Assembly (NCBI RefSeq): GCF_900157305.1
Contig: NZ_LS974202.1
Location: forward strand, 2,790,001-2,854,000
Direction of reading: 5' to 3'
Origin: Mesotoga infera
GTDB lineage: Bacteria; Thermotogota; Thermotogae; Petrotogales; Kosmotogaceae
Length of the DNA stretch: 64,000 nucleotides
Below the pieces are notes generated by a model. It did no database searches and was not told where the DNA came from. It was given only the letters and a program-made list of their open reading frames with translations. A program made the position numbers and the translations under genes. Below, piece by piece: positions 14,819 to 24,066 of the stretch. Each line of letters starts with the position of its first letter. Within the stretch, counting starts at the first letter, position 1.

Positions 14819-16525
14819 TATCCAATTCCGCACTTCTTCCACAGCTTTTCTGTTTTTTAGAATTGCGTAAAGATCTTCCTCCGAGGCTTCTACTATTCCA
14901 GGGATACCTCCAAACGCCTTGAGCAGTTCCTTTTTTCGTTTCGGACCTATTCCCTTTATATCATCGAGTTTGGAGCTTCGATACCTCTTCTCTCTCAGTA
15001 CCCTGTGATAATTCACGGCAAACCTGTGTGCTTCAGCGTCAATCGAAATGATCATCCTCAGCACCGGATGATCCTGCGGAAGCAATATTCTCCCCCTTTT
15101 ATCGGGGAAGACCAGCTCGTTGAACTCTTTGGCGAGCCCGACGATCTCGTACCCGCCTATTCCTATCTCCGAAAAGGCCTTTTCGACTGCCCTCACCTGT
15201 GGCTCGCCGCCATCGATCAACAGGAGGTCTGGCAAAGGATGTTTCGAATACCGACGCTTCACGACAATCGCAAGCGATTCGAAGTCGTTCGGTTCGGTGA
15301 TCCCGCTTATTCTGTACCTTCTGTACTCGGTTTTGTTAGGTTTGCCGTTGTCAAAAACCACAACCGACGCCACCGTGTATAGTCCCTGAGTGTGCGAGAT
15401 ATCAATACCTTCGATACGGGAAGGAAATTTGCCCAAGCCTAGTATTTGTTGCGCCTGCTTCAGAGAATGCGAGGCATTTAGGCGCATTTTCAGTTCTTCA
15501 TCGATATTTTGATAGGCTATCTGGAGCAACCTGATCTCCTGATCGTCCCTGGGTTCTCCGATGTACGAGAAGTCCTTCTTGAAAGGTTTGAGATCGGACT
15601 TGCTCAATCCATAAACTATGAGGCTTTTCGGCAGTCTATTGCCCTTTGCGTAGTAGAATTGTGATATGAAATCTACCGGTGTACCGTCAGGAAAGTCGAA
15701 AACTAGCTTTCCAAGAAGCATCCCACCACGAACTTGTAGAAGCGTCGCCAGTCCCGAGGAAACGACCAGTATATCGGCCTTCAGGTCGTAAGAGGCCTCC
15801 ACACCCTGAAAGGTGTAGAGTTGGTCCATCGAGTTCAATATATCCCTTATCTCTGCCGCGCGTTCAAACTGGAGAGTCTGAGATAGGATGTTCATTCTCT
15901 CGAGCAGTGCCTGACGGACCTTTATAGTGTCTCCTTCCAGGAATTCCTTTAGGGATTCAAGCCGGTTCGCGTACTCTTCCCGTGTTATCTTCCCAGCGCA
16001 AGGAGCTGAACACATCTTCAAATGGTACAGAAAGCAGGGCTTCTTGACCTTCGAAAGATCAAACGTACAGCTCCTGATGCCAAAAATCCGCTGAAGCAAT
16101 TCCAGAATGCGTCTGACCAGCCCTGTACTGGTATAGGGTCCGAAGTAGGTGCCAGGCCGAGCTTTGACTCTTGTTATTTCTAGGTAGGGATATTCGTCGT
16201 CGGACAGGTAGATGTAAGGATAGACCTTCGAGTCTTTAAGCAATACGTTGAATTTGGGCTTCTCTTTGAAAATGATATTCGCTTCCAATAAGAGCGCTTC
16301 TCTTTCTGAGGTTACCAGAATGAACTGGAGATCGAAGGCTTCGGTGGCTATATTCCTGACTTTTTCGTTTTTCGACCATGTGGATTTCCTGAAGTACGAC
16401 TGGACACGGCGACGGAGTTTTTTTGCCTTTCCTACGTATATAGTTTCACCTTTGTCGCTTTTGAATATATAGACGCCCGGTTCCTCGGGTAATTGCGACA
16501 CTCTCTCGAGCAAGCTATCGTTCAT
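14798..16525 (-). CDS. uvrC: Excinuclease ABC subunit C
   Basis: UvrC makes the dual incisions around UvrB-bound DNA lesions. The 575-residue protein has the N-terminal GIY-YIG nuclease (EPGVYIFK and IYVGKAKKLRRRV, residues 15-50), a Cys-rich FeS-type segment (C-x6-CFLYHLKMCSAPC, around 155-180), the UVR UvrB-binding helix around 205-240, the RNase H-like second nuclease (EGIDISHTQG and LLIDGG), and C-terminal helix-hairpin-helix repeats (IKGIGPKRKKELL). It is the last gene of the minus-strand holB operon and overlaps the DUF501 gene by 11 bases. Confidence 0.97.
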   Translation of the reverse strand: MNDSLLERVSQLPEEPGVYIFKSDKGETIYVGKAKKLRRRVQSYFRKSTWSKNEKVRNIATEAFDLQFILVTSEREALLLEANIIFKEKPKFNVLLKDSKVYPYIYLSDDEYPYLEITRVKARPGTYFGPYTSTGLVRRILELLQRIFGIRSCTFDLSKVKKPCFLYHLKMCSAPCAGKITREEYANRLESLKEFLEGDTIKVRQALLERMNILSQTLQFERAAEIRDILNSMDQLYTFQGVEASYDLKADILVVSSGLATLLQVRGGMLLGKLVFDFPDGTPVDFISQFYYAKGNRLPKSLIVYGLSKSDLKPFKKDFSYIGEPRDDQEIRLLQIAYQNIDEELKMRLNASHSLKQAQQILGLGKFPSRIEGIDISHTQGLYTVASVVVFDNGKPNKTEYRRYRISGITEPNDFESLAIVVKRRYSKHPLPDLLLIDGGEPQVRAVEKAFSEIGIGGYEIVGLAKEFNELVFPDKRGRILLPQDHPVLRMIISIDAEAHRFAVNYHRVLREKRYRSSKLDDIKGIGPKRKKELLKAFGGIPGIVEASEEDLYAILKNRKAVEEVRNWIERKGGD

Positions 16526-17051
16526 TTCTCCTCAACAACTCCAGACAGATGACTCTTTCACCCCTACATTCCTTCTCGCTCAGAGACTCCCAGACATCCC
16601 TTCCGACGGGGTTTGAAACCCCACCGAGATAATTGGCCAATTGCAGGTGCAGACATTTGATCTTGAGATGATTTGCTATACCACCTATTCCGCTTCCGAA
16701 CAACTTCTCTTTCTGCCACTCAGAAAGCTCCAATCCCACCAGACTCTCCCTCTTTACGAGTACTGTTTCTTCATGTGCCTTCAGGTATCTTTCGCGGTAA
16801 GATTCCTCTTTCTCGATCCTATCTTCGAATTTTTGAATCAAACCATTGCTTTCCATAGTCGAGACCAATCTTCTCAACAGTGGACAGGTAAGCCAGAAAA
16901 GAGTTGGGAAGGGTTTCCCACCCTGTATCAACTTCGACCGAATCACCTGTGGATATTCCCATTTGCAGGACCTGACAGTTGAAAAGTCGTTCTTCAACTC
17001 TCTAGCCAGCTGGAGAGATACTACCTTTTTTTCAGGAGAAGAGCTTTCCAA
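16515..17051 (-). CDS. DUF501 family protein
   Basis: A 178-residue protein that matches the DUF501 family by its CKWEYPQVIRS and PFPTLFWLTCPLLRRLVS core and GSGIGGI / KCLHLQLANYL C-terminal segment, which holds conserved Cys and His. The function of the family is unknown. The start appears to be TTG at 17051, inside the end of prmA (31-base overlap), with GAGG about a dozen bases before. It also overlaps uvrC, so it is translationally linked to both. A later start is possible. Confidence 0.82.
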   Translation of the reverse strand: MESSSPEKKVVSLQLARELKNDFSTVRSCKWEYPQVIRSKLIQGGKPFPTLFWLTCPLLRRLVSTMESNGLIQKFEDRIEKEESYRERYLKAHEETVLVKRESLVGLELSEWQKEKLFGSGIGGIANHLKIKCLHLQLANYLGGVSNPVGRDVWESLSEKECRGERVICLELLRRNER

Positions 17052-17836
17052 TCACCATCTTCCTCTGTATCATCGATCGTGAAATCTTTATCGACGAGTT
17101 TCGAAATCGATCGTATCTTCTCTCCGTAAATTCCCGAGATCACTATCGAACCATTTTCCCTCAAAAACCTCTTCAGATCTCCGACAAAGCGTTCCAGAAG
17201 CTCAGCGATCATGTTCGCTATTATCAGATCGAAAGACTCGCCTTCTGAAAGCGCCGAAAGGAAATCGGATTTAACGACTTCGACGGAGACCCCGTTTATT
17301 CTGGCCGTCTCGAGCGTTTTCTCCAGCGCGCGATCATCTATATCCAACGCGATGGCTTCCGAAGCGCCGCATTTCATGGCCAATACTGAGAGTATCCCCG
17401 TTCCGCACCCCACATCGAGAACACGATCGCCAGGACGAACGGCTTTTTTTGTGAGAGAGGCTGCAAGTCTTGTGGATTCGTGAAACCCAGTTCCAAAAGC
17501 CATCCCCGGTATAAGACCAATCTCGTTCAGGCCTTTGACCGGTCTCTCTTCCTCCAGCGGAACTACGGTGATCCCATCATAGAGTGAAAATGGTTGGAGT
17601 GTCTGACGCCACTTTTCGTACCAGTCCTCTTCGCGCGTAAAGCCGAGATCCGCAAGCTCCACCATTGAGAGAAACTCCGGCAGGTTCTCGTCCTCGGCCA
17701 GTATGACATGAAGTGTTACGGTTCTGTCGGGCAGTTCCTCAAAATAGAGGTTCATGAAGCCTTCCTCCCAGCTCCAAGCCTCAAAAAGGTCCCGCTCTTC
17801 TTCTTTAATGACGGTAAACAGGTGCCTGTACTTCAT
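17021..17836 (-). CDS. prmA: Ribosomal protein L11 methyltransferase
   Basis: A 271-residue SAM-dependent methyltransferase that modifies ribosomal protein L11. It has a short N-terminal substrate-recognition domain (about 1-80), then the GMAFGTGFHEST motif specific to PrmA, SAM-binding LDVGCGTGILSV, and the NMIAELL motif IV. The ATG overlaps the rnc stop by four bases. This is a standard partner of a housekeeping operon. A general protein methyltransferase role outside L11 cannot be excluded. Confidence 0.94.
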   Translation of the reverse strand: MKYRHLFTVIKEEERDLFEAWSWEEGFMNLYFEELPDRTVTLHVILAEDENLPEFLSMVELADLGFTREEDWYEKWRQTLQPFSLYDGITVVPLEEERPVKGLNEIGLIPGMAFGTGFHESTRLAASLTKKAVRPGDRVLDVGCGTGILSVLAMKCGASEAIALDIDDRALEKTLETARINGVSVEVVKSDFLSALSEGESFDLIIANMIAELLERFVGDLKRFLRENGSIVISGIYGEKIRSISKLVDKDFTIDDTEEDGDWKALLLKKR

Positions 17837-18570
17837 GGTAGATCCTCCCGATCCATCTTTCCCTCAAGGATAGCCTCAAGAGCTTTCCTGGCGGCCGACT
17901 GCTCAGCCGCTTTTTTTGTTCTGCCTTCCCCGATTCCCAGAAGCCTATCTTCTACTACTACCTCCACTTTGAATGACTTGTCCTGCGGTGGTCCATCTTC
18001 CCGAATCGTCGTATAAGAAGGACGTGAACCGAAACGGGCCTGCGTTAACTCCTGAAGAGAGGTTTTATAGTCCAGTACCAGGGCACCTTCTACCGCTTTG
18101 TTCAAATAATGGGACAAGCGCTCTCTGACGAAATTCAGGGCCGTTTCTAAACCGTTGCTCAGGTATATCGCTGCCAGAAGCGCTTCGAAAGCGTCTGCGA
18201 GTATAGACTCCCTTTCTGCCCCGCCAGTATGTCTTTCGCCTTTTCCGAGAAAGATATATTCTCCAATCCTGAGTTCTCTGGCCACTTTGGAAAGAACCTT
18301 CTCACTGCCCACCATGGCTCTGATTTTCGACATCTCGCCTTCCGAGAGTGCGAAATTTCTGTAAAGAAGCGTCGCGAGAGAAAACTCCAGAACGGCGTCT
18401 CCCAGAAACTCCATTCTCTCGTTGGACTCGAGTATCCTGGATGTGTTCTGCGCGAGCTCATTGGTGAAAGACGAATGACACAAAGCTTTGAAGATCAATT
18501 CACGATTGGCGTTTATCGAATTGATCGAACAGAACTCAATTACCTTTTTTTCTTCTTCTTGGTTCATCAT
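17833..18570 (-). CDS. rnc: Ribonuclease III
   Basis: Double-strand-specific endoribonuclease for rRNA and mRNA processing, 245 residues. The nuclease domain shows NERMEFLGDAVLE (residues about 49-61) and the second acidic site DAFEALLAAIYL. The C-terminal double-stranded-RNA-binding domain starts with DYKTSLQELTQ and ends with GRTKKAAEQSAARKAL. It overlaps tkt upstream and prmA downstream by four bases each (ATGA), so expression is tightly coupled. Confidence 0.97.
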   Translation of the reverse strand: MMNQEEEKKVIEFCSINSINANRELIFKALCHSSFTNELAQNTSRILESNERMEFLGDAVLEFSLATLLYRNFALSEGEMSKIRAMVGSEKVLSKVARELRIGEYIFLGKGERHTGGAERESILADAFEALLAAIYLSNGLETALNFVRERLSHYLNKAVEGALVLDYKTSLQELTQARFGSRPSYTTIREDGPPQDKSFKVEVVVEDRLLGIGEGRTKKAAEQSAARKALEAILEGKMDREDLP

Positions 18571-20465
18571 TGACTCGAAATTTCCCTCACCTTTTCGACG
18601 ATACTGTCTCTTGAAAGCCCCACCAGATCGTACAGCTTTTCGTTGTCGCCGGAGTACATATATCTGTCTACACCGATCTTAACAAACTTCTCTGGCAGAA
18701 ATCCCTTTCTCACGAAATACCCTTCAACTATCGAACCAAGTCCCGTGTCGATGTTGTGATCCTCGAGCGTTATAACTGTTCCAGTAAGGTAATCGCTCAC
18801 ACTATCGAGATCCGAAGCAAGCGGGGCGCTGAGATTCAACACCGTTACTTCCAGACCGTCTTCCTTCAGTTGATCAGCCGCCAGAACTGCCTGGTGTGTG
18901 ACCTGACCGGTCGAAAGGAGCGTTATGCCCTTTCCTTTCCTGATTATATCTATCTTGCCGTATTCGTATTCGTAATTGCCTCCAAAGAAAGGATTGCCGT
19001 TCTCATCGGTTATAGGATACATGGTCGATCTTCCCATGGCGATTGCACAGTTACCCTGCATTTGGCTCATGTACCTCACGGCTCTATCGGTCTGGTTGGG
19101 GTCGGCTGGAACGATCAGGCCGAAACCGAAGAAGTTCCTCAAAGCTCCTATGTAATCCAGGCAGTGATGGGTCTTTCCATCCTCGCCGACGTCTATTCCC
19201 ACGTGCGTGACGGCGACTTTAACGTTGGCCTTGTTTATGTCGTTCAATCTCTGCTGATTGTAGGTCTCGTCGATTCCGAAGACCCCAAAATCCGCGAAAA
19301 AGCTGAGAGTTCCGCATACCGAGGCGGCACCTGCGACAACGGCTGCGTTGTGTTCCTGCACTCCAATTTGTATGAAGTTCTCCGGCCAGACCTTCTCGAA
19401 TTCATTCACCTTGGTCGAAGGCTTCAAGTCGCAGTCGAAAACCACCACAGGGGTCCCGTTCCTGTTGGCCCTTCCGATATCTGCCAGAGCCTTCCCGAAG
19501 GCCGACCTGTTGTCAGTTTTTTTATCCACGGGGTAAGTGATCGGTGTGCCGGTAATGGGCTTTATGGGCTCATCGATGGGCTTAACCGGTTCGTGGTAGG
19601 AAGGTAAAGTCTTTCTCATTTCTACATATTTATCGAGATCATTTTCGAGCCCGAGCTCTTCGAGAGCCTTCGCGGCGGTTTCGAGACTGAGAGGTTTTCC
19701 ATGGTAAGAGACATCACCCTCCATGAAGGATATCCCCTTTCCCATAACTGTATTGCAGACCACCGCAACGGGTTTTTTGCCCCCGAAGGATCTCGAAATT
19801 GCCTCCGTTATCTGGTAATAATCGTGTCCATCGACTTCGATCACATCCCAGCCATCGGCAAGATAATCGGCCTTGATATCAACGTACATAATATCTCGTG
19901 CCCTGCCGGATATTTGGGCATCGTTGTAATCAATGACTACAACCAGGTTGTTCAGTTTGTACTTGACGGCCGTTCTTCTGGCCTCGCTCACCTGTCCTTT
20001 AGCCTGTTCGGCATCGCTCATAGCCACGAAGACTCTGAAGTTTCTGCCGGTCAGCTTCGAGGCCAGGGCCATGCCAACACCTACCGAAAGTCCCTGACCG
20101 AGATTGCCAGTTGTCCATTCTACGCCGGGAATTCCTCTGGTGATGTGTCCTTCGAATATGGAACCTGCATGTCTGAAGCCAGATATGACTTCGTCGATGT
20201 TAAAAAAACCCAACCTTCCTAGAGCGGCATAAACTCCCGGAGAAGTATGACCGTGGCTTACGATGACCCTATCCCGGTTCGGATCGAACGGTCTTGAAGG
20301 GTCTATATTTGCTTGCTTGTATATAGATAGATACATATCTATCGAAGACATCGATCCGCCGGGGTGACCTGAGTTGGCAATCGTTGTCATCTTTATTATG
20401 TCTCCCCTGCAGATTCTCCCGAGTTCTTTGAGTTCTTCAATTCTTCTATCAATGTTTGCTGTCAT
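18567..20465 (-). CDS. tkt: Transketolase, single chain
   Basis: A 632-residue full-length transketolase that moves two-carbon units between sugar phosphates with thiamine diphosphate. N-terminal SGHPGGSMSS and GHTSPGVYA motifs and the glutamate in QIGVQEHNAA are present, plus the central GEDGKTHH loop. The usual GDG at the start of the thiamine motif reads SDAE here, followed after 25 residues by the expected NN. The Asp that binds Mg is therefore kept. ATG 20465 is chosen because GGAGG lies seven bases before it, and the longer frame upstream is rejected. Adjacent to rnc and PSP1 in a conserved-looking operon. Confidence 0.94.
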   Translation of the reverse strand: MTANIDRRIEELKELGRICRGDIIKMTTIANSGHPGGSMSSIDMYLSIYKQANIDPSRPFDPNRDRVIVSHGHTSPGVYAALGRLGFFNIDEVISGFRHAGSIFEGHITRGIPGVEWTTGNLGQGLSVGVGMALASKLTGRNFRVFVAMSDAEQAKGQVSEARRTAVKYKLNNLVVVIDYNDAQISGRARDIMYVDIKADYLADGWDVIEVDGHDYYQITEAISRSFGGKKPVAVVCNTVMGKGISFMEGDVSYHGKPLSLETAAKALEELGLENDLDKYVEMRKTLPSYHEPVKPIDEPIKPITGTPITYPVDKKTDNRSAFGKALADIGRANRNGTPVVVFDCDLKPSTKVNEFEKVWPENFIQIGVQEHNAAVVAGAASVCGTLSFFADFGVFGIDETYNQQRLNDINKANVKVAVTHVGIDVGEDGKTHHCLDYIGALRNFFGFGLIVPADPNQTDRAVRYMSQMQGNCAIAMGRSTMYPITDENGNPFFGGNYEYEYGKIDIIRKGKGITLLSTGQVTHQAVLAADQLKEDGLEVTVLNLSAPLASDLDSVSDYLTGTVITLEDHNIDTGLGSIVEGYFVRKGFLPEKFVKIGVDRYMYSGDNEKLYDLVGLSRDSIVEKVREISSQ

Positions 20466-20482
20466 TTCGCACCTCCGTAAAT

Positions 20483-21367
20483 TCAATCGTCTATCGAAAT
20501 ATCTTCATCTCTGTTCTTTATTAGTAGTTCGGCGTTGGCGTCCTGTATTATGGATTTCTGACTCTTACGGAAATCGTCGAACTGAACCTTTATCATCTGT
20601 CCGTCGTCGGCGACGAGAGTTATCACCTTCATGAATATATTCACCGTCAGTACCTTGCAGGTCTTTCCCTCGTAATCAACCAGAGAACCCTCGTCGGGTA
20701 TATCCATCAATTCGTGTTCATACAACTCCTGCTCGTAAGAAAGGCAGCAGAGCAGTCTACCACAACGACCCGATATCTTCGCCGGGTTGATCAGGAGCTG
20801 CTGCTTCTTCGCGTGTTTTAGAGTTATACTTTCGAACTGCCTGAGAAATCTCGCACAGCAGGCTGTCATGCCGCAAAGTCCTAGGCTACCGGTCATTTTT
20901 ACTTCATCTCTTATACCGACCTGGCGAAGCTCTATTCTCGTTCTGAAAGTTCTTGCAAGATCCTTGACTAGTTCGCGAAAATCCACCCGGCTGTCAGCCC
21001 CGAAGTAGAATACTATACGTGAGCGATCGAACATATACCTCGCCTCCAGCAAACGCATCGGCAGAGAGTGTTTCTCGATCAAATCCTGACAGATCTGCAT
21101 GGCCGAGGCTGCCTCTTCCTTGTTCTTGCGATGTGTCTCCCAGTCTTCGTCTGTCATCGTCCGCACTATTGGCCTAAGCTCTTCTTTAAGTTCATCGATA
21201 CGCATTTCCACAGGGCCAAACCTGACCCTTCCGACATCCAGACCGAACTCACTCATTGCCAGAACGAAGTCGCCAGGTTTTAAAACCGCTTCGCTCGAGG
21301 AGTACACGTACATCTTTCCAACCGAATGAAATTCAACTCCGTATACTGTTCCATATATCTCAGGCAT
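20483..21367 (-). CDS. PSP1/RicT (YaaT) family protein
   Basis: A 294-residue PSP1-domain protein. The Bacillus relative RicT (YaaT) belongs to an Fe-S-containing complex affecting RNA maturation and sporulation, and this gene also sits next to holB there. Cysteine-rich motifs GLCGMTACCARFL and GRCGRLLCCL (residues about 165-215) match the Fe-S ligands of that family. The N-terminal region carries the EFGLDVGRV segment. It starts inside the holB end (8-bp overlap). Function here is inferred from the family. Confidence 0.9.
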   Translation of the reverse strand: MPEIYGTVYGVEFHSVGKMYVYSSSEAVLKPGDFVLAMSEFGLDVGRVRFGPVEMRIDELKEELRPIVRTMTDEDWETHRKNKEEAASAMQICQDLIEKHSLPMRLLEARYMFDRSRIVFYFGADSRVDFRELVKDLARTFRTRIELRQVGIRDEVKMTGSLGLCGMTACCARFLRQFESITLKHAKKQQLLINPAKISGRCGRLLCCLSYEQELYEHELMDIPDEGSLVDYEGKTCKVLTVNIFMKVITLVADDGQMIKVQFDDFRKSQKSIIQDANAELLIKNRDEDISIDD

Positions 21368-22394
21368 TCATTTTACCTCCAGCAGAATCTCTATTGAAAT
21401 TCCTCCTGACCGAATACATAGCCCTGAAAAAGACTAACGTCGGGTTCAGAGAGGCAGTGCGTCTTCTCAGGAATCTGTCACACCACAGGAAATCTTCGAG
21501 CGTATTCGGTCCCTCCCTGTATTCCATAAGCCATTCTAACAGATCGATGTTGACAACTCGACTCCAGAGCGAAGTCTTCGAGACGACCAGCAAATCCCGT
21601 AGGAGTCCTCTCGAGTAGAAAACCAGCAGGCGACACTTTTCGAAGGAACCGGCGCCGCCGAACCACGGCGCGATCTTTCCTGCGAGCGCGAAGAAATCGC
21701 TCTCCGTTATGAAGCGTTTTATCAAATTCATGTAGAACTTTCTTCTTTTGATTTTGAAGATTGGGTCTTCATTTTGCACGTCTTCAAGATACTCGACACC
21801 GTCTTCGCCTTCCGGGAGCGCAAGAGCATCGACAGTCAAAGCTTCCGTATCAAGGTCCATAAAATAAGACAGGATCGAGTAATCTTCAAGAGAGCCGGCG
21901 TAGATATCAACAATTTTATCCCTGTATTTCCTTTTCATTTCCTCCATAAGCGTGTCCGGCACTTCGATGCTTATGGGAATGGCACGGCTGCGTATCGTCG
22001 CAAGCAACGAGTTCCAGGACGTGGTGTTGAGGATGATTCTCCCGAAGTCTGGAGGCTCTTCAAGTATCTTCAACAGGGCATTCGCGCTCTCAAGAGTCAT
22101 TCGCTCGCACTCTGTAATAAGGATGAACTTCCGACGTCCTGCGGGAGGCCTGTGGAGAAAATGGGCTTCAATCTCTCGGACCTTCTCTATACCGATATTT
22201 CCGTTCTCTGGCTCAATCAATAGAAAATCTTCTGTCAACCTTTTCCTGTCCCAAGAAAAGTCCAAGCCAATCAAATCCTCCGAGAAAGTCTTGAGATAAC
22301 GGCCGTCTCTTCCAGTCAGTGCTATGCTTAAGCCCGCACCCCCTGCCAGGATACGGGAAAGTCTCATTATTAAATCCCTATTTGTAGAGTCCAT
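21360..22394 (-). CDS. holB: DNA polymerase III delta' subunit
   Basis: A 344-residue clamp-loader component. The AAA-type core is visible: FILITECERMTLESANALLKILEEPP and an SRC-like ATIRSRAIPI sensor. As usual for delta' the P-loop is degenerate (ALTGRDGR). It is the first gene of the minus-strand operon and is followed by PSP1, as in many Firmicutes. The C-terminal half is divergent. Promoter sequences upstream in the short divergent gap with ndk are not clear. Confidence 0.88.
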   Translation of the reverse strand: MDSTNRDLIMRLSRILAGGAGLSIALTGRDGRYLKTFSEDLIGLDFSWDRKRLTEDFLLIEPENGNIGIEKVREIEAHFLHRPPAGRRKFILITECERMTLESANALLKILEEPPDFGRIILNTTSWNSLLATIRSRAIPISIEVPDTLMEEMKRKYRDKIVDIYAGSLEDYSILSYFMDLDTEALTVDALALPEGEDGVEYLEDVQNEDPIFKIKRRKFYMNLIKRFITESDFFALAGKIAPWFGGAGSFEKCRLLVFYSRGLLRDLLVVSKTSLWSRVVNIDLLEWLMEYREGPNTLEDFLWCDRFLRRRTASLNPTLVFFRAMYSVRRNFNRDSAGGKMNA

Positions 22395-22442
22395 GCTTTA
22401 ATTATAGCAATGAATGGTTCAATTATCCCGGAGGTTGAAAAG

Positions 22443-22886
22443 ATGGAAAGAACATTCGCGTATCTAAAACCGAACGCTATTCAGAGGGGTCTGGTCGGCG
22501 AGATAATTACAACGCTCGAGAAAAAAGGTTTTAAGATAGTGGCACTTAAAATGATAGTTATGGACGAACACCTGGCCGGTGAGCTTTACAGAGAACACAC
22601 CGGAAAAGATTTCTTTGTACCGCTTATGAAGTTTGTTCAATCGGGACCTGTCGTGGCGATGGTGCTCGAAGGTGAGAACGCTATAAAGAGGCTCCGCCAT
22701 ACAGTGGGAAGGACCGACCCGCTGGAGGCCGACGCCGGAAGCATAAGGGGCAGATACGGAGTATCGGTCCGAAAGAACCTTATTCACGCTTCCGACAGTC
22801 CCGAGAGCGCTTCAAGAGAGATAGCGCTGTTTTTCGAAGAAAGAGAAATACTGGATTATACCCTGGCCCTCGAAGGAGAACTTTGA
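22443..22886 (+). CDS. ndk: Nucleoside diphosphate kinase
   Basis: A 147-residue enzyme that equilibrates nucleoside di- and triphosphates using a phosphohistidine. It contains KPNAIQRG near the start, the REHTGKDFF loop, and the active-site His in NLIHASDSPESA (near residue 118). It is full length. ATG 22443 with GGAGG about eight bases upstream is preferred over the open frame's ATG at 22410. Heads a plus-strand operon and shares a stop/start with the methyltransferase gene. Confidence 0.96.
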   Translation: MERTFAYLKPNAIQRGLVGEIITTLEKKGFKIVALKMIVMDEHLAGELYREHTGKDFFVPLMKFVQSGPVVAMVLEGENAIKRLRHTVGRTDPLEADAGSIRGRYGVSVRKNLIHASDSPESASREIALFFEEREILDYTLALEGEL

Positions 22887-24061
22887 TGATTGTCGCTCGC
22901 TTGAAAAAGGGAAAGGAAAGAATGATACTCAACGGTTATCCATGGGTCTTCAGGGACGAACTGCTTTCTATTGACGGCCCGCAGCGGTTAGGAGAGGTTA
23001 ATGTCTTTTCGTACGATTACGGCTTTCTGGGAAGAGGCTTCTACAACCCCGAATCTAACAGAGCCGTGATGGTCCTCACGAACAGGGATGAGGATATCGG
23101 TAAAAGCCTGTTTAAAAGACGGATAATGAGAGCACTGAGAAAGAGAGAGACCCTGTACGAACTCCCCTACTACAGGTTGATTCATGGAGAGGGAGACAAA
23201 CTTCCCGGTTTGGTTGTCGACAGGTACGGCGAAATCCTGGTCGTTCAATTCAGGAATCGGATCGTGCAGAATCTTAAAGAAACAATAATCGAAACTCTCG
23301 TGGATGTTACTTCTCCGACGGGTATCTATGAACGGAGCGATTTCGAAATGGGTATCGAAGATAGGATCGACAGAAATACAGGTCTGCTCTACGGAGAGGT
23401 ACCGGAAAGAATAGAAGTGGTTGAGAACGGATTGAAGTTCCTGGTGGACATCGAAAAGAGTCAAAAGACCGGATTCTTTTTCGATCAGAGAGATTCAAGA
23501 GCTTTTTGTTTCTCACTTGTGAAAAAGTTGTCCCTCAAAAAGGGTCTCGACCTCTTTTCCTTTACAGGGGCTTTCGGAATCAATATGGCGGCTGCGGGCG
23601 CGGAGGTAATCTGCGTAGACAAGTCTATGGAGGACCTGAAGCTGGCGAAGTTGAACTCGGAGTTGAATGGACTGGATAATAGCGTTCAATTCGTTCAGAG
23701 CGATGTTATTGACTTTATAGGTCGGTTTGAAAAAGATGATGCATTTGATATAGTTGTTTTGGATCCACCCTCTCTCGTTAAGCACAGGAAGGAGCTATCG
23801 ACCGGAGTCGGCCTCTTCAGGGACATTATAAAAGGCCTGCTGCCCATCGTCAGAGACAGAGGGGTACTCGGCATTTGCACGTGCGCGTACAACATAGGTC
23901 TGGAGCACCTTGTAGAGGCAGTGAAGAGGTCAACAGAGAACAGCGGGATCACGTTCTCTCACCTTGCGGTTACTCTTCAGTCTCCGGATCACCCCTGGCT
24001 TATGCAGGTTCCAGAGAGTCTTTATTTGAAATGTTTGTGGGGCATGATTGAAAAGGAGTGA
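22886..24061 (+). CDS. RlmI-like class I rRNA methyltransferase with PUA domain
   Basis: A 391-residue SAM-dependent methyltransferase of the RlmI/RlmK family (23S rRNA m5C1962 in E. coli). An N-terminal PUA-like domain (LKKGKERMILNGYPWVFRDE) is followed by the linker domain with GLVVDRYG, the SQKTGFFFDQR motif, SAM-binding LDLFSFTGAFG and catalytic VLDPPS. The catalytic second Cys (CTCAY) is present. It starts at ATG 22886, overlapping the ndk stop (TGATG). The exact RNA target is inferred from the family. Confidence 0.92.
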   Translation: MIVARLKKGKERMILNGYPWVFRDELLSIDGPQRLGEVNVFSYDYGFLGRGFYNPESNRAVMVLTNRDEDIGKSLFKRRIMRALRKRETLYELPYYRLIHGEGDKLPGLVVDRYGEILVVQFRNRIVQNLKETIIETLVDVTSPTGIYERSDFEMGIEDRIDRNTGLLYGEVPERIEVVENGLKFLVDIEKSQKTGFFFDQRDSRAFCFSLVKKLSLKKGLDLFSFTGAFGINMAAAGAEVICVDKSMEDLKLAKLNSELNGLDNSVQFVQSDVIDFIGRFEKDDAFDIVVLDPPSLVKHRKELSTGVGLFRDIIKGLLPIVRDRGVLGICTCAYNIGLEHLVEAVKRSTENSGITFSHLAVTLQSPDHPWLMQVPESLYLKCLWGMIEKE

Positions 24062-24066
24062 AGTTC

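Noticed and set aside
24058-24066. GTG start for the phospholipase-like protein
   Set aside because: AAGGAG directly abuts the GTG, while TTG 24067 has normal spacing. Both remain possible, and only three residues differ.
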